Source of the DNA: an uncultured Atopobiaceae bacterium
GTDB taxonomy: Bacteria; Actinomycetota; Coriobacteriia; Coriobacteriales; Atopobiaceae
Reading direction: 5' to 3'
Length of the DNA: 64,000 nucleotides
NCBI GenBank assembly: GCA_944320975.1
Contig: CALUJM010000001.1
Coordinates: 248,001 to 312,000, forward strand
The position numbers and the translations under genes were made by a program. Position 1 is the first letter of the stretch. Each line of letters starts with the position of its first letter. This document shows positions 8,636-15,334 of the stretch, in pieces. The notes beneath the pieces are model-generated. The model searched no databases. It was not told the DNA's origin and saw only the letters and a program-made list of their open reading frames with translations.

Positions 8636-9289
8636 GTGATCAAGGCGGTTCTCTTTGACATGGACGGCGTGCTGGCGTTCACGGAGGGTTTCTACAACCG
8701 GCGCCGCATCCGCTTCCTGCAGGAGCGCGGCTTCCCGGTGGACCCGGACTTCGACGGCACCGGGTCCAACGACGGGGAGATCTGGGAGCGGCTCGTGCCC
8801 GGCGACGCGGCGTTGCGCGAGCGCCTGCACCGGGAGTACCGCGCCTACTCGGACGCCCATCCCACGCCCTGGGCGGAGGTGGCAAATCCCCAGGCCCGTC
8901 CGGTCTTCTCGGCCCTCAAGGGCGGCGGCCTCATGGTTGCCATCTGCTCGTCCTCGTATCGGTCCCTCATCGAGGAATTCGTGGACCAGGTGGGCGTGAG
9001 GGAGCTCGTCGACTTCATCATCTCCGGCGACGAGTGCTCCGCCTACAAGCCCGACCCGGACATCTACCTGCGCGCGATGGATGTGCTCGGCATCGTTCCG
9101 CACGAGGCGCTCGTGGTGGAGGACTCTCCCCTCGGCATCGAGGCGGGCGTTGCGTCGGGGGCGCTGACCTGCGCGCTGGTGCCCCCGGCGGGCGTCGAGC
9201 TCGACCAGTCGCGTGCGCACCTGCGCGTTCAGCGTCTCGTTGACGTCGTTGACCTGGTTCAGACGCCGGCTTTACATTACATCGCGTGA
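8636..9289 (+). CDS. HAD-superfamily phosphatase/phosphoglucomutase-like (subfamily IA)
   Basis: 217 aa with all HAD motifs in order: DMDGVLA (nucleophile Asp), ICSSS (motif II), YKPDPDIYL (motif III Lys) and VVEDSPLGIEAG (motif IV acids). The helical cap follows motif I as in beta-phosphoglucomutase-like enzymes. GTG 8636 is chosen because the purine-rich GGAAAGGGAAGGGGAGA lies just before it; a GTG at 8591 in the same frame lacks this. It sits between the PTS genes and their likely regulator, so a sugar-phosphate substrate is plausible but unproven. Confidence 0.85.
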   Translation: MIKAVLFDMDGVLAFTEGFYNRRRIRFLQERGFPVDPDFDGTGSNDGEIWERLVPGDAALRERLHREYRAYSDAHPTPWAEVANPQARPVFSALKGGGLMVAICSSSYRSLIEEFVDQVGVRELVDFIISGDECSAYKPDPDIYLRAMDVLGIVPHEALVVEDSPLGIEAGVASGALTCALVPPAGVELDQSRAHLRVQRLVDVVDLVQTPALHYIA

Positions 9290-9294
9290 TGCAG

Positions 9295-9310
9295 GTATGA
9301 TGTCCCATAC
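9295..9310. promoter_or_regulatory. Candidate operator and -10 region of the GntR gene
   Basis: GTATG-N6-CATAC inverted repeat overlapping a TATGAT -10 (9296-9301), 34 bp before the chosen start. An operator here would fit autoregulation by the GntR/UTRA protein. TATGATG also occurs in the operon promoter at 3554-3560. Confidence 0.45.
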
Positions 9311-9343
9311 AACATGACGAGTTCGACCCCCGGGAAGTGTCAC

Positions 9344-10066
9344 ATGGCCACCAGCAAGAGCGCGCCGCTCTACCAGCAGATTTACGATGACATCAAGGGT
9401 GCCATCAAGGACGGCACCTACAAGGTCGACGAGAAGATCCCCTCGGAGGCCGAGCTCAGCGAGGAGTACGGCGTGAGCCGCATCACCGTGCGCCGAGCCA
9501 TCGAGGACCTCTGCGCGGACGGCTACCTCATTAAGATGCAGGGCCGCGGCACGTTCGTGGGCAGGCCTCATATCATGCGGCGCCTTTCGCAGTCCAAGGC
9601 GACGAGGAGCTTCTCGGAGATCTGCCGGGAGGCGGGCGTGACCCCGGGCGCCCATCTCATCGAGCGGCAAATCGTGCCCGTTCGCCCCGACGAGCAGGAA
9701 TTCTTTGGCCTGGGGCCCGACGCCCTGCTCATCTACGTGCACCGCGTCCGCACCGCCGACGGCCTCGGCGTCTGCGACGAGAACATGTTCGTCCCGTACG
9801 ACGACGGTCGTGACCTGCTGACGCTTCCGCTGGAGGACACGTCTCTGTTTGACGCCATCGAGCAGGCGACGGGACGTCGTCCGGCATCCAATGAGGACTG
9901 GAACATCACCGCCGTCAAGGCGACGACTGACCAGGCGTCGCTGCTGGGCATCTCTGTCGGCGATCCGCTGCTGCGCACGCACGTCTCCTTCGTAGACGAC
10001 GAGGGCCGCCCGGTCTGCATGGGCCGCCACTACTTCGTGGGCAGCCGCTACGAGCTCGCGATCTAA
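9344..10066 (+). CDS. GntR-family transcriptional regulator (HutC/UTRA type)
   Basis: 240 aa. An N-terminal winged helix-turn-helix (LYQQIYDDIKGAI ... SEEYGVSRITVRRAIEDL ... GRGTFV) fills about residues 1-75, then a UTRA ligand-binding domain ends with LLRTHVSFVDDEGRP and GRHYFVGSRYELAI. UTRA domains usually bind sugar phosphates or related metabolites, so this is the likely local regulator of the preceding PTS/SIS genes. ATG 9344 is preferred over 9314 because GGGAAG lies in front. A 35-bp palindrome begins one base after the stop codon. Confidence 0.9.
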   Translation: MATSKSAPLYQQIYDDIKGAIKDGTYKVDEKIPSEAELSEEYGVSRITVRRAIEDLCADGYLIKMQGRGTFVGRPHIMRRLSQSKATRSFSEICREAGVTPGAHLIERQIVPVRPDEQEFFGLGPDALLIYVHRVRTADGLGVCDENMFVPYDDGRDLLTLPLEDTSLFDAIEQATGRRPASNEDWNITAVKATTDQASLLGISVGDPLLRTHVSFVDDEGRPVCMGRHYFVGSRYELAI

Positions 10067-10101
10067 ACCTGTTAATTGGGGACAGTCCCCAATTAACAGG
10101 T
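10067..10101. repeat. Perfect 35-bp palindrome after the GntR gene
   Basis: 17-nt arms (ACCTGTTAATTGGGGAC and its complement) around a central A, starting one base after the TAA stop. GGGGAC-W-GTCCCC family. Confidence 0.92.
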
Positions 10102-10106
10102 GCACC

Positions 10107-10147
10107 CTCGCGCTACAATCAGCCGAGAAGAACCCGCCGCCTGTTAA
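10107..10147. repeat. 41-bp direct repeat, left copy
   Basis: Matches 11304-11344 with a single difference. It contains TACAAT (10114-10119), CGAGAAGAAC, and the first bases of a GGGGAC-type palindrome that is broken off in this copy. It marks the left edge of a ~1.16-kb segment carrying the DUF4160/DUF2442 genes. GCCGAGAAG here also pairs with CTTCTCGGC at 10170-10178. Confidence 0.9.
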
Positions 10148-10215
10148 CTGGGCGAGCCGTGGGCGGAGGTCCTTCTCGGCGCCCGGCCGCTCGTCTGCCG
10201 GGAGGTTGAATGCTC

Positions 10216-10650
10216 CTAGGCGCTCAGCGGCTCCCCGTACTCCCTGAACATCGCGGCGGAAGTGACGACCCACTGCTTGCCGAACTTCCTCGCGTCGACG
10301 CCGGCGACGATTTTTCCGTATGAGACCGCCTTGCGGAGCGTGGATTCGCTGAGTCCCCAGAGGTCGCTCGCATCGGCGAACGACATCAGCCCGTCGAACT
10401 CCGTCGTTATGGGCTCGCCATGCTCCCAGATCTCGTCGCAGGAGAGGTCAAGGTCGTCATTCCAAGAGACGCCGTATCCGCCGGCGTCAACCTCGACGTC
10501 CTCGAACAAGTGGCCCCTCTTGAGCTCCTGGAAGGCGGCGAATCGCTCGGTGAGTGGCGTCGCATCGTAGAGCTTGGTCGTCCCGTTGGCAAACAGCACG
10601 CGCAGGCGAAGGCCGGGAAGGGGCGTCACGTCCTTGATCTTGTGAAACAT
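10216..10650 (-). CDS. DUF2442 protein with C-terminal helix-turn-helix
   Basis: 144 aa. The N-terminal half (DVTPLPGLRLRVLFANGTTKLYD ... DLDLSCDEIWEHG, shown in parts) matches the DUF2442 pattern; the C-terminal ~55 residues (FADASDLWGLSESTLRKAV ... RKFGKQWVV) look like an excisionase/MerR-like winged helix. Such proteins are commonly encoded next to DUF4160 partners, and the pair behaves genomically like a toxin-antitoxin or regulator module; no activity can be asserted. The start is placed at the ATG preceding FHKIKD, 13 bp after the DUF4160 stop. The pair lies inside a segment bounded by 41-bp direct repeats, a sign of recent insertion. Confidence 0.8.
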   Translation of the reverse strand: MFHKIKDVTPLPGLRLRVLFANGTTKLYDATPLTERFAAFQELKRGHLFEDVEVDAGGYGVSWNDDLDLSCDEIWEHGEPITTEFDGLMSFADASDLWGLSESTLRKAVSYGKIVAGVDARKFGKQWVVTSAAMFREYGEPLSA

Positions 10651-10663
10651 GGGCAAGCTCCTC

Positions 10664-10918
10664 TCAGTCCAGCGGGTCGAGCTTCCTGAATTCCTGCGTC
10701 TGCCACATCTCGACGAGGGCGTCTCGGTGAAGCCCCATCCATTCACGGACCATGGCGGCGGCCCTTGGGGGAAGATTCCCGTCGAGCAGGTCGCCGGTCC
10801 GTATGTCGAACGCGGCCGTGTCGTCCCCGTAGATGGCATGAATGTGCGGAGGGTTGTGCTCCGAGCCAAGAAAGTACATGCGTATGACGATTCCGTAGAA
10901 GCGGGCTAGTACGGGCAC
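10664..10918 (-). CDS. DUF4160 protein
   Basis: 84 aa; LARFYGIVIRMYFLGSEHN, then PPHIHAIYGDDTA, then LPPRAAAMVREW are classic DUF4160 features. GTG 10918 is chosen because TTGGAG precedes it and the resulting N-terminus (MPVLARFYGI) fits the family; a TTG at 10930 would add four residues. It is the promoter-proximal gene of a two-gene unit with the DUF2442/HTH protein. The family is of unknown function and is often suspected to be one half of a toxin-antitoxin pair. Confidence 0.82.
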   Translation of the reverse strand: MPVLARFYGIVIRMYFLGSEHNPPHIHAIYGDDTAAFDIRTGDLLDGNLPPRAAAMVREWMGLHRDALVEMWQTQEFRKLDPLD

Positions 10919-10946
10919 GGCGCGCTCCAATCTCCAGATTTAGCAC

Positions 10947-10974
10947 AGTATATCACGATATCGTGACAAGATAA
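10947..10974 (-). promoter_or_regulatory. Promoter and palindromic operator of the DUF4160/DUF2442 unit
   Basis: On the minus strand TTATCT (10974-10969) and TATACT (10952-10947) are 16 bp apart. The spacer holds the perfect 14-bp palindrome TCACGATATCGTGA (10953-10966), an obvious place for autorepression by the helix-turn-helix protein. Confidence 0.6.
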
Positions 10975-11058
10975 GGAGAGGATTCTTCTTCGGGCGATGT
11001 GCTCCAGGCACACAGGTGCAGCGTCGTTCCCGCAATAAGCGGGCATTCTTTGTCGATA

Positions 11059-11087
11059 TGCCAATTGGGGACTGTCCCCAATTGGCA
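11059..11087. repeat. Perfect 29-bp palindrome
   Basis: 14-nt arms (TGCCAATTGGGGAC and its complement) around a central T. GGGGAC-W-GTCCCC family, just left of dispersed repeat copy B. Confidence 0.9.
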
Positions 11088-11100
11088 GGTGCGTCCAAAA

Positions 11101-11271
11101 TGTCACACGGCCGCATCGCCCCCGTCGCCCCACCTTCCGGTCATGAACTCGGTACGTCTGTAGTTTAAGTACCGAAGCCGTAGGGCGAGAAGAACGACCG
11201 ATTCGTCTACCTGCGCAAACGCGAGACCCCTAGTCCGGGCGCGCGTTTTAAATACAGACGTACGCGAGTTC
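11101..11271. repeat. Dispersed repeat, copy B
   Basis: Second copy of the element at 2215-2392. The inverted repeats are at 11145-11168 and about 11247-11271; the left one carries small changes relative to copy A, while the right one and the core are nearly identical. The 450-bp stretch 10931-11381 contains no gene, only the promoter, a palindrome, this element and the 41-bp direct repeat. Confidence 0.85.
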
Positions 11272-11303
11272 GGGGGGCGCGGGCGTGCCATGCCGGCGCC
11301 CCG

Positions 11304-11344
11304 CTCGCGCTACAATCAACCGAGAAGAACCCGCCGCCTGTTAA
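11304..11344. repeat. 41-bp direct repeat, right copy, with mazG promoter
   Basis: Right partner of 10107-10147. TACAAT (11311-11316) is the likely mazG -10 box, resembling other -10 boxes here (39469, 44476). Its last bases merge into the palindrome at 11338-11368. Confidence 0.9.
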
Positions 11345-11368
11345 TCGGGGACTGTCCCCAATTAACAG
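11338..11368. repeat. 31-bp palindrome in the mazG leader
   Basis: CTGTTAATCGGGGAC and GTCCCCAATTAACAG around T, with one mismatch (C opposite A). GGGGAC-W-GTCCCC family, 13 bp before the mazG start. Confidence 0.88.
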
Positions 11369-11381
11369 AGAGGAGCCGCGC

Positions 11382-12236
11382 ATGTCCCAGATCGCAGACC
11401 GCGTCGACGCCGAGAACGCCGCCCGCCCCGACGCGCCGACCACGCATCCCGAGTTCGACCGGCTCGTGCGCACGATGTGGCGCCTGCGCCAGCCGGACGG
11501 CTGCCCGTGGGACCGCGAGCAGACGCACCGCTCCATCACCAAGAACATGGTCGAGGAGGCCTACGAGGCTGTGGAGGCCATCGAGGCCGACGACCGCGCC
11601 CACCTCGTGGAGGAGCTCGGCGACGTGCTCGAGCAGGTGGTCCTCCACGCGCAGATCGCCGCCGACGAGGGCTCCTTCACGATCGACGACGTCGTCCGCG
11701 AGCTCAACGAGAAGCTCGTGCGCCGCCACCCCCATGTCTTCGGCGAGCACGCCGCAGCCGGCGACGGCGGCGAGGTCCAGGACATCTGGGACGAGGTCAA
11801 GGCCGCCGAGCGCGCCGCATCGGGCGAGAAGGACGAGAAGCCCCAGGGTCTTCTCGACAGCGTCCCGCGCTCCCTCCCCGCGCTCATGCAGTGCCAGAAG
11901 ATCTCCAAGCGCGCGGCCAAGGCGGGCTTCGAGTGGCCCGATGTCACCGGCGTCTGGGACAAGGTCGCCGAAGAGCGCGCCGAGTTCGAGCGCGAGGCGC
12001 CCGGCTCCCCGGAGCGCGCGGCGGAGTTCGGCGACCTGCTCTTCTCGCTGGTGAACGTCGCCCGCTGGGAGGGGATTGACGCCGAGGAGGCGCTCGCCGG
12101 CGCCAACCGCAAGTTCAGGGCGCGCTGGGCCCGCATGGAGGCGCTGGCCGGGCAGGAGGGCCTCGACCTCGAGCAGGTCGGCACCGACGCCCTCAACGAG
12201 CTTTGGGACCGTGCGAAGGCGGAGGAGATGTCCTGA
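11382..12236 (+). CDS. mazG: Nucleoside triphosphate pyrophosphohydrolase MazG
   Basis: 284 aa, the length of a two-domain MazG. The first domain carries the EExxE...ExxD metal site (EEAYEAVEAI ... EELGDVLEQVVLHA) and CPWDREQTH; the second repeats the fold (EEFGDLLFSLV-like EFGDLLFSLVNVARW). It hydrolyses non-canonical or excess NTPs to NMP and pyrophosphate. GAGAGGAG precedes the ATG. The upstream region was duplicated by the neighbouring islet. It is followed by divIC and ppx in the same direction. Confidence 0.94.
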   Translation: MSQIADRVDAENAARPDAPTTHPEFDRLVRTMWRLRQPDGCPWDREQTHRSITKNMVEEAYEAVEAIEADDRAHLVEELGDVLEQVVLHAQIAADEGSFTIDDVVRELNEKLVRRHPHVFGEHAAAGDGGEVQDIWDEVKAAERAASGEKDEKPQGLLDSVPRSLPALMQCQKISKRAAKAGFEWPDVTGVWDKVAEERAEFEREAPGSPERAAEFGDLLFSLVNVARWEGIDAEEALAGANRKFRARWARMEALAGQEGLDLEQVGTDALNELWDRAKAEEMS

Positions 12237-12330
12237 CGCGCCCCGCCCGCGCCCGTGCGTCTGGTATAACGGGTGTAAGCGGTGTCGGGCCGCTGCCCCT
12301 GCCAGAAACCAAGCCAGAAACGAAACGGGC

Positions 12331-12867
12331 ATGAGCGAAAAAGTCATGGCTGCCTCCCCTCGGGGGCAGAGAAATAAGAGGGCCGCGGCCTCGTCGGCGG
12401 GCGTCCGCCGCCCGGCGCGCGGCGGGGTCTCCAGCCGGAAGCCCTCCCGAGCCTCCAAGGCGCCCTCGCGCCTGAGCTCGGCCGGGGAGCGCGCGGCCGG
12501 CCTCCTCTACAAGATCGGCGCTATGCGCGTCCCCCTCGTCATCACCGCGATCGTCCTCGTGGTCCTCGCGTCCCTCTACTTCCCCGCGCAGGACCTCTAC
12601 TGCGCTTGGAGGGAGCAGGGCTCGAAGCAGGCGACGCTCGAGCAGCTCAACGAGAGCATCGACGAGTACCAGGGCGACATCGACCGCCTCCAGACCCGCG
12701 AGGGCATCGAGGACGAGGCCCGCAAGCGCGGCTACGTCGAGGACGGCGAGGTCGGAGTGACCGCGGTGGGCCTTCCCGAGGACGAGCAGACCAACGACGA
12801 GGACCAGGAGCTGCCGTGGTATCTCGCCTTGGGCGACTTCGTCTTCCAATATCGTGAGGAGCAGTGA
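12331..12867 (+). CDS. Septum formation initiator, DivIC/FtsB-like
   Basis: 178 aa. A basic Ser/Arg-rich cytoplasmic N-terminus of about 65 residues precedes one membrane span (VPLVITAIVLVVLASLYF), then a short coiled coil (LEQLNESIDEYQGDIDRLQ) and the family GxVxxGE-like end (RKRGYVEDGEVGVTAVG). DivIC/FtsB joins FtsL and FtsQ/DivIB to control septal wall synthesis. The start choice is uncertain (ATG 12331 or 12346; both have weak ribosome-binding sites). A TATAAC box at about 12263 suggests its own promoter. The stop overlaps the ppx start by one base. Confidence 0.82.
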   Translation: MSEKVMAASPRGQRNKRAAASSAGVRRPARGGVSSRKPSRASKAPSRLSSAGERAAGLLYKIGAMRVPLVITAIVLVVLASLYFPAQDLYCAWREQGSKQATLEQLNESIDEYQGDIDRLQTREGIEDEARKRGYVEDGEVGVTAVGLPEDEQTNDEDQELPWYLALGDFVFQYREEQ

Positions 12868-13880
12868 TGCGACGCGTTGCCTGTATCGACATCGGCACCG
12901 TGACCGCGCGGCTAGCCGTGGCGGACGTCGAGGCGGGGTGCGTGCTGCGCCTCGCCAAGCACTCGGAGATCTGCAACCTGGGCGAGGGGGTCGACGCCAC
13001 GGGGCGCCTCTCTCGGGAGGCCATGGGCCGCGTCGTCGCCTGCGCGCGCGGCTACGTCGACGCGGCGCGCGAGGCGAAGGCCGAGGCGGTCTGCTGCACG
13101 CTCACGAGCGCCGCGCGCGACGCGGAGAATGCCTGCGAGCTGGGCGCCGCTCTGGACTCGCTGGGCCTTGACCCGCTCGTCATCCCCGGCGAGATCGAGG
13201 GCGCCCTCACCTTCCTCGGCGTCGCGCGGGACTTCCCCGGTGCGCGCATCCTCGTCGCGGACAACGGCGGCGGCTCGACCGAGCTCGCGCTCGGCTCGCT
13301 GCGTCGGGACCGCGTGCTCGACCTGGGCTTCGTTCGCTCCATCGACGTGGGGTGCCGCCGAGTCACCGAGAAGTTCCTCTTGGCATCGCCCCTTCCGTCG
13401 CGCGCCGACCTCGAGGCCGCCCACGCCTTCGCCGCGCAGGGCTTCTCACCGGCGATTGAGGAGGGCGGCCTGTTCGCCGCCGGCTCCGACCGCGCCGTCG
13501 AGGGCGCTCCCGAGCGCCTCGTGCTGTGCGGGGGCACCGTCACGAGCCTCGTCGCCATCAGCCTCGGGCTCGAGCCCTACGACTCGTCCCGCGTGCACCT
13601 CGGCAGGCTCTCGCTCGAGCAGGTCGAGGAGCTCGAGGGCCGTCTCGCGGGCATGACGGTGGAGCAGCGCGCGGAGCTGCCGGGACTGCAGGCAAAGCGC
13701 GCGCCGGTCATCCTGGGCGGGGCGGTGGCCATCTCGGAGCTCATGCGCCAGACGGGCTTTGCCGAGCTCATCGCCAGCGAGTCCGATTTGCTCTTCGGCC
13801 TTGCCACCACCGCGGCGGCGGCGCTCACCGGCGAGGATTCCCCTGTGATCTGGAAGCCCACGATGCGCCCTCTGCGCTAG
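12867..13880 (+). CDS. Ppx/GppA exopolyphosphatase family
   Basis: 337 aa, in the range of short actinobacterial Ppx/GppA proteins. The sugar-kinase/Hsp70-like fold is marked by the phosphate-1 loop CIDIGTVTARLAV, the TSAARDAENACE segment, the phosphate-2 motif ADNGGGSTELALG and a later LCGGTVTSLVAI. It would hydrolyse polyphosphate or pppGpp. ATG 12867 follows GTGAGGAG; an in-frame GTG lies directly before it. It is translationally coupled to divIC (TGATG). Confidence 0.9.
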   Translation: MRRVACIDIGTVTARLAVADVEAGCVLRLAKHSEICNLGEGVDATGRLSREAMGRVVACARGYVDAAREAKAEAVCCTLTSAARDAENACELGAALDSLGLDPLVIPGEIEGALTFLGVARDFPGARILVADNGGGSTELALGSLRRDRVLDLGFVRSIDVGCRRVTEKFLLASPLPSRADLEAAHAFAAQGFSPAIEEGGLFAAGSDRAVEGAPERLVLCGGTVTSLVAISLGLEPYDSSRVHLGRLSLEQVEELEGRLAGMTVEQRAELPGLQAKRAPVILGGAVAISELMRQTGFAELIASESDLLFGLATTAAAALTGEDSPVIWKPTMRPLR

Positions 13881-13898
13881 GATGGTTCCTGTCGTCCC

Positions 13899-13983
13899 GG
13901 GGGCGTGGCGGAATTGGCATACGCAGGAGACTTAAAATCTTCGGCCGAAAGGATTGTGGGTTCGAGTCCCACCGCCCCTACCA
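13899..13983 (+). tRNA. tRNA-Leu (UAA)
   Basis: 85 nt including encoded CCA. The acceptor stem GGGGGCG pairs with CGCCCCT (first pair G-U); the anticodon loop CTTAAAA gives anticodon UAA; the long variable arm (TTCGGCCGAAAGG region) is typical of class II tRNA; the T arm is GTGGGTTCGAGTCCCAC. Its last 20 bases and the following 13 are repeated downstream at 14116-14148. Confidence 0.96.
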
Positions 13984-14148
13984 GCGACGTCTTGAGTGCA
14001 CGGACTCGAACTCGAGAGGGCGCGAGCGTCAAGCGGACGCGGGAGCGTCCGTAGCGAGCGGGCGAGGAGGCCGGAGGCCTCCGAAGCCGGCGCGTTCGCT
14101 GTTTTTGCGAACGCGGAGTCCCACCGCCCCTACCAGCGACGTCTTGAG
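13964..14148 (+). repeat. Duplicated tRNA-Leu 3' tail enclosing a structured 119-bp segment
   Basis: Positions 13964-13996 and 14116-14148 are an identical 33-bp direct repeat (GAGTCCCACCGCCCCTACCA plus 13 more bases). Between them lie CGGACGC-GGGA-GCGTCCG, GGAGGCCTCC and GCGTTCGC-loop-GCGAACGC hairpins. The layout resembles either a tRNA attachment-site duplication with a tiny insert or the tRNA-tail repeats of the E. coli tyrT operon. No ORF is credible in the insert. Confidence 0.85.
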
Positions 14149-14197
14149 CGGCGGCCCGGCGTTCTTCTCGCCTGGCCTCTGGTATACTTAGCCGCGC

Positions 14198-14273
14198 GTC
14201 CCCATCGTCTAGTGGCCTAGGACATCGCCCTTTCAAGGCGACGACACGGGTTCGACTCCCGTTGGGGGCACCA
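14198..14273 (+). tRNA. tRNA-Glu (UUC)
   Basis: 76 nt including CCA. The acceptor GTCCCCA pairs with TGGGGGC (one U-G pair); the anticodon loop CTTTCAA gives UUC; the T arm is ACGGGTTCGACTCCCGT. A TATACT box at 14183-14188 is a probable -10 element. Confidence 0.97.
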
Positions 14274-14282
14274 CGAAATCAC

Positions 14283-14315
14283 GGCCCGGACCGCCTTGCG
14301 CGGCCCGGGCCTTTT
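14283..14315 (+). terminator. Rho-independent terminator after tRNA-Glu
   Basis: GGCCCGG (14283-14289) pairs with CCGGGCC (14305-14311), followed by TTTT. Confidence 0.75.
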
Positions 14316-14374
14316 GCGTGCCGGGCGGCGGCCGAGAAGGACCTCGCGCCGGGAAGGGCCTGAGGCCCGCGCGC

Positions 14375-15334
14375 CTACCAGCCGAGGTCGCGGCTCTCGG
14401 CGAAGCGCCGGGCGCTCTCGACGAGCCACTCCTGCCCCTGGCACCAGGGGATGAAGTCGGGGACGTCGGCGATGATGGGCTCCGCCTCGCGCACCGCGAG
14501 CACGCTCTCCTCGAAGCTGCAGGCGGGGGCGTCGGGGCGGTCGGGGAAGTAGGCCTCCACGAAGGTGGGCCTCAGCAGGGCGTAGGCCCCGCCCGCGCAG
14601 AGCCGGTCGAAGCCGCGCAGGGCCCGCGTGGACGCGCCCATGCGGTCGAGCTTGTAGAGAAGCAGGGTCCGCGCGAGGTGCGACCAGGCGCTCTCCCGCC
14701 GGGAGAAGCGCGCGTCGACGGCGTTGAGCTCCCGCTCGTCCTCGAGTCTCGCGCATGCCAGGGCGTAGGTGTGCCTCGCCCCGAGCGGGTCGGTCGGGCA
14801 CGCGTCCATCACCGAGGCTGCGGCGCTCTGCGCCATGCGGTAGCGCGCCCCGTCCAGGCAGGTGCGGGCCACAGCCGCGCGCAGGCGAAGGTGGGGCCGG
14901 TAGAAGACGTCGTCCCAGGCGTCGCCCTCGGGCGGCTCGTCCGAGGCGAAGTCGCGCTCGAGCCCGATGAGCCCCTCGAGCAGCGGGTCGGGGTCAAACT
15001 CCGAGGTGAGGAGCTGCATGAGGTTGGCGTCGAGGCTGCTCTCGTCGATCTCGCGGGCGCGCACGCACTCCGCGTGGAGCGCGGAGATCCGGCGGGTGCG
15101 CTCGGCCTCGTAGGCGTCGTCGTCGAGCAGGTCGTCGTCGCGGCAGCTCGCCCGATACGCGTCGAGCGCCCGGGCCATCAAGAGCACCGCGCGCTCCATC
15201 GTGGTGTCGACGAAGGACTCCGGGTCGGCGCGCACCGCGAGCAGCAGCTCCTGGTAGGCCTCGTCGGAAAGGGGCCCGATCTTCCGGCGCCGCCGGATCG
15301 CGCAGCGCTCCACCAGCTCGTCCCAGGCGTTCAC
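14375..15334 (-). CDS. Helical-repeat (TPR-like) protein of unknown function, paralogue of the upstream gene
   Basis: 319 aa, no signal peptide or membrane span. A segment with RPHLRLRAAVARTCLDGARY followed by DACPTDPLGARHTYALAC and ARLEDERELN lines up with one in the adjacent gene (RPYWRWMASLAEEALICGR, SDVRFTLAYALAKLEDEEGL), so the two are paralogues built of alpha-helical repeats, possibly ST7-like. The start is a GTG overlapping the upstream stop (GTGA), so the pair is translationally coupled. No catalytic motif is seen, and I do not assign a function. Confidence 0.7.
   Translation of the reverse strand: MNAWDELVERCAIRRRRKIGPLSDEAYQELLLAVRADPESFVDTTMERAVLLMARALDAYRASCRDDDLLDDDAYEAERTRRISALHAECVRAREIDESSLDANLMQLLTSEFDPDPLLEGLIGLERDFASDEPPEGDAWDDVFYRPHLRLRAAVARTCLDGARYRMAQSAAASVMDACPTDPLGARHTYALACARLEDERELNAVDARFSRRESAWSHLARTLLLYKLDRMGASTRALRGFDRLCAGGAYALLRPTFVEAYFPDRPDAPACSFEESVLAVREAEPIIADVPDFIPWCQGQEWLVESARRFAESRDLGW

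Noticed and set aside
10216..10930. Calling the DUF2442/DUF4160 pair a proven toxin-antitoxin system
   Set aside because: Gene order and a palindromic operator fit, but neither family has a toxin activity I can read from the sequence; left as a candidate module.
13964..14148. Integrated phage or island at tRNA-Leu
   Set aside because: The repeats are only 152 bp apart and no integrase or phage gene lies nearby; at most a remnant or a minimal element.
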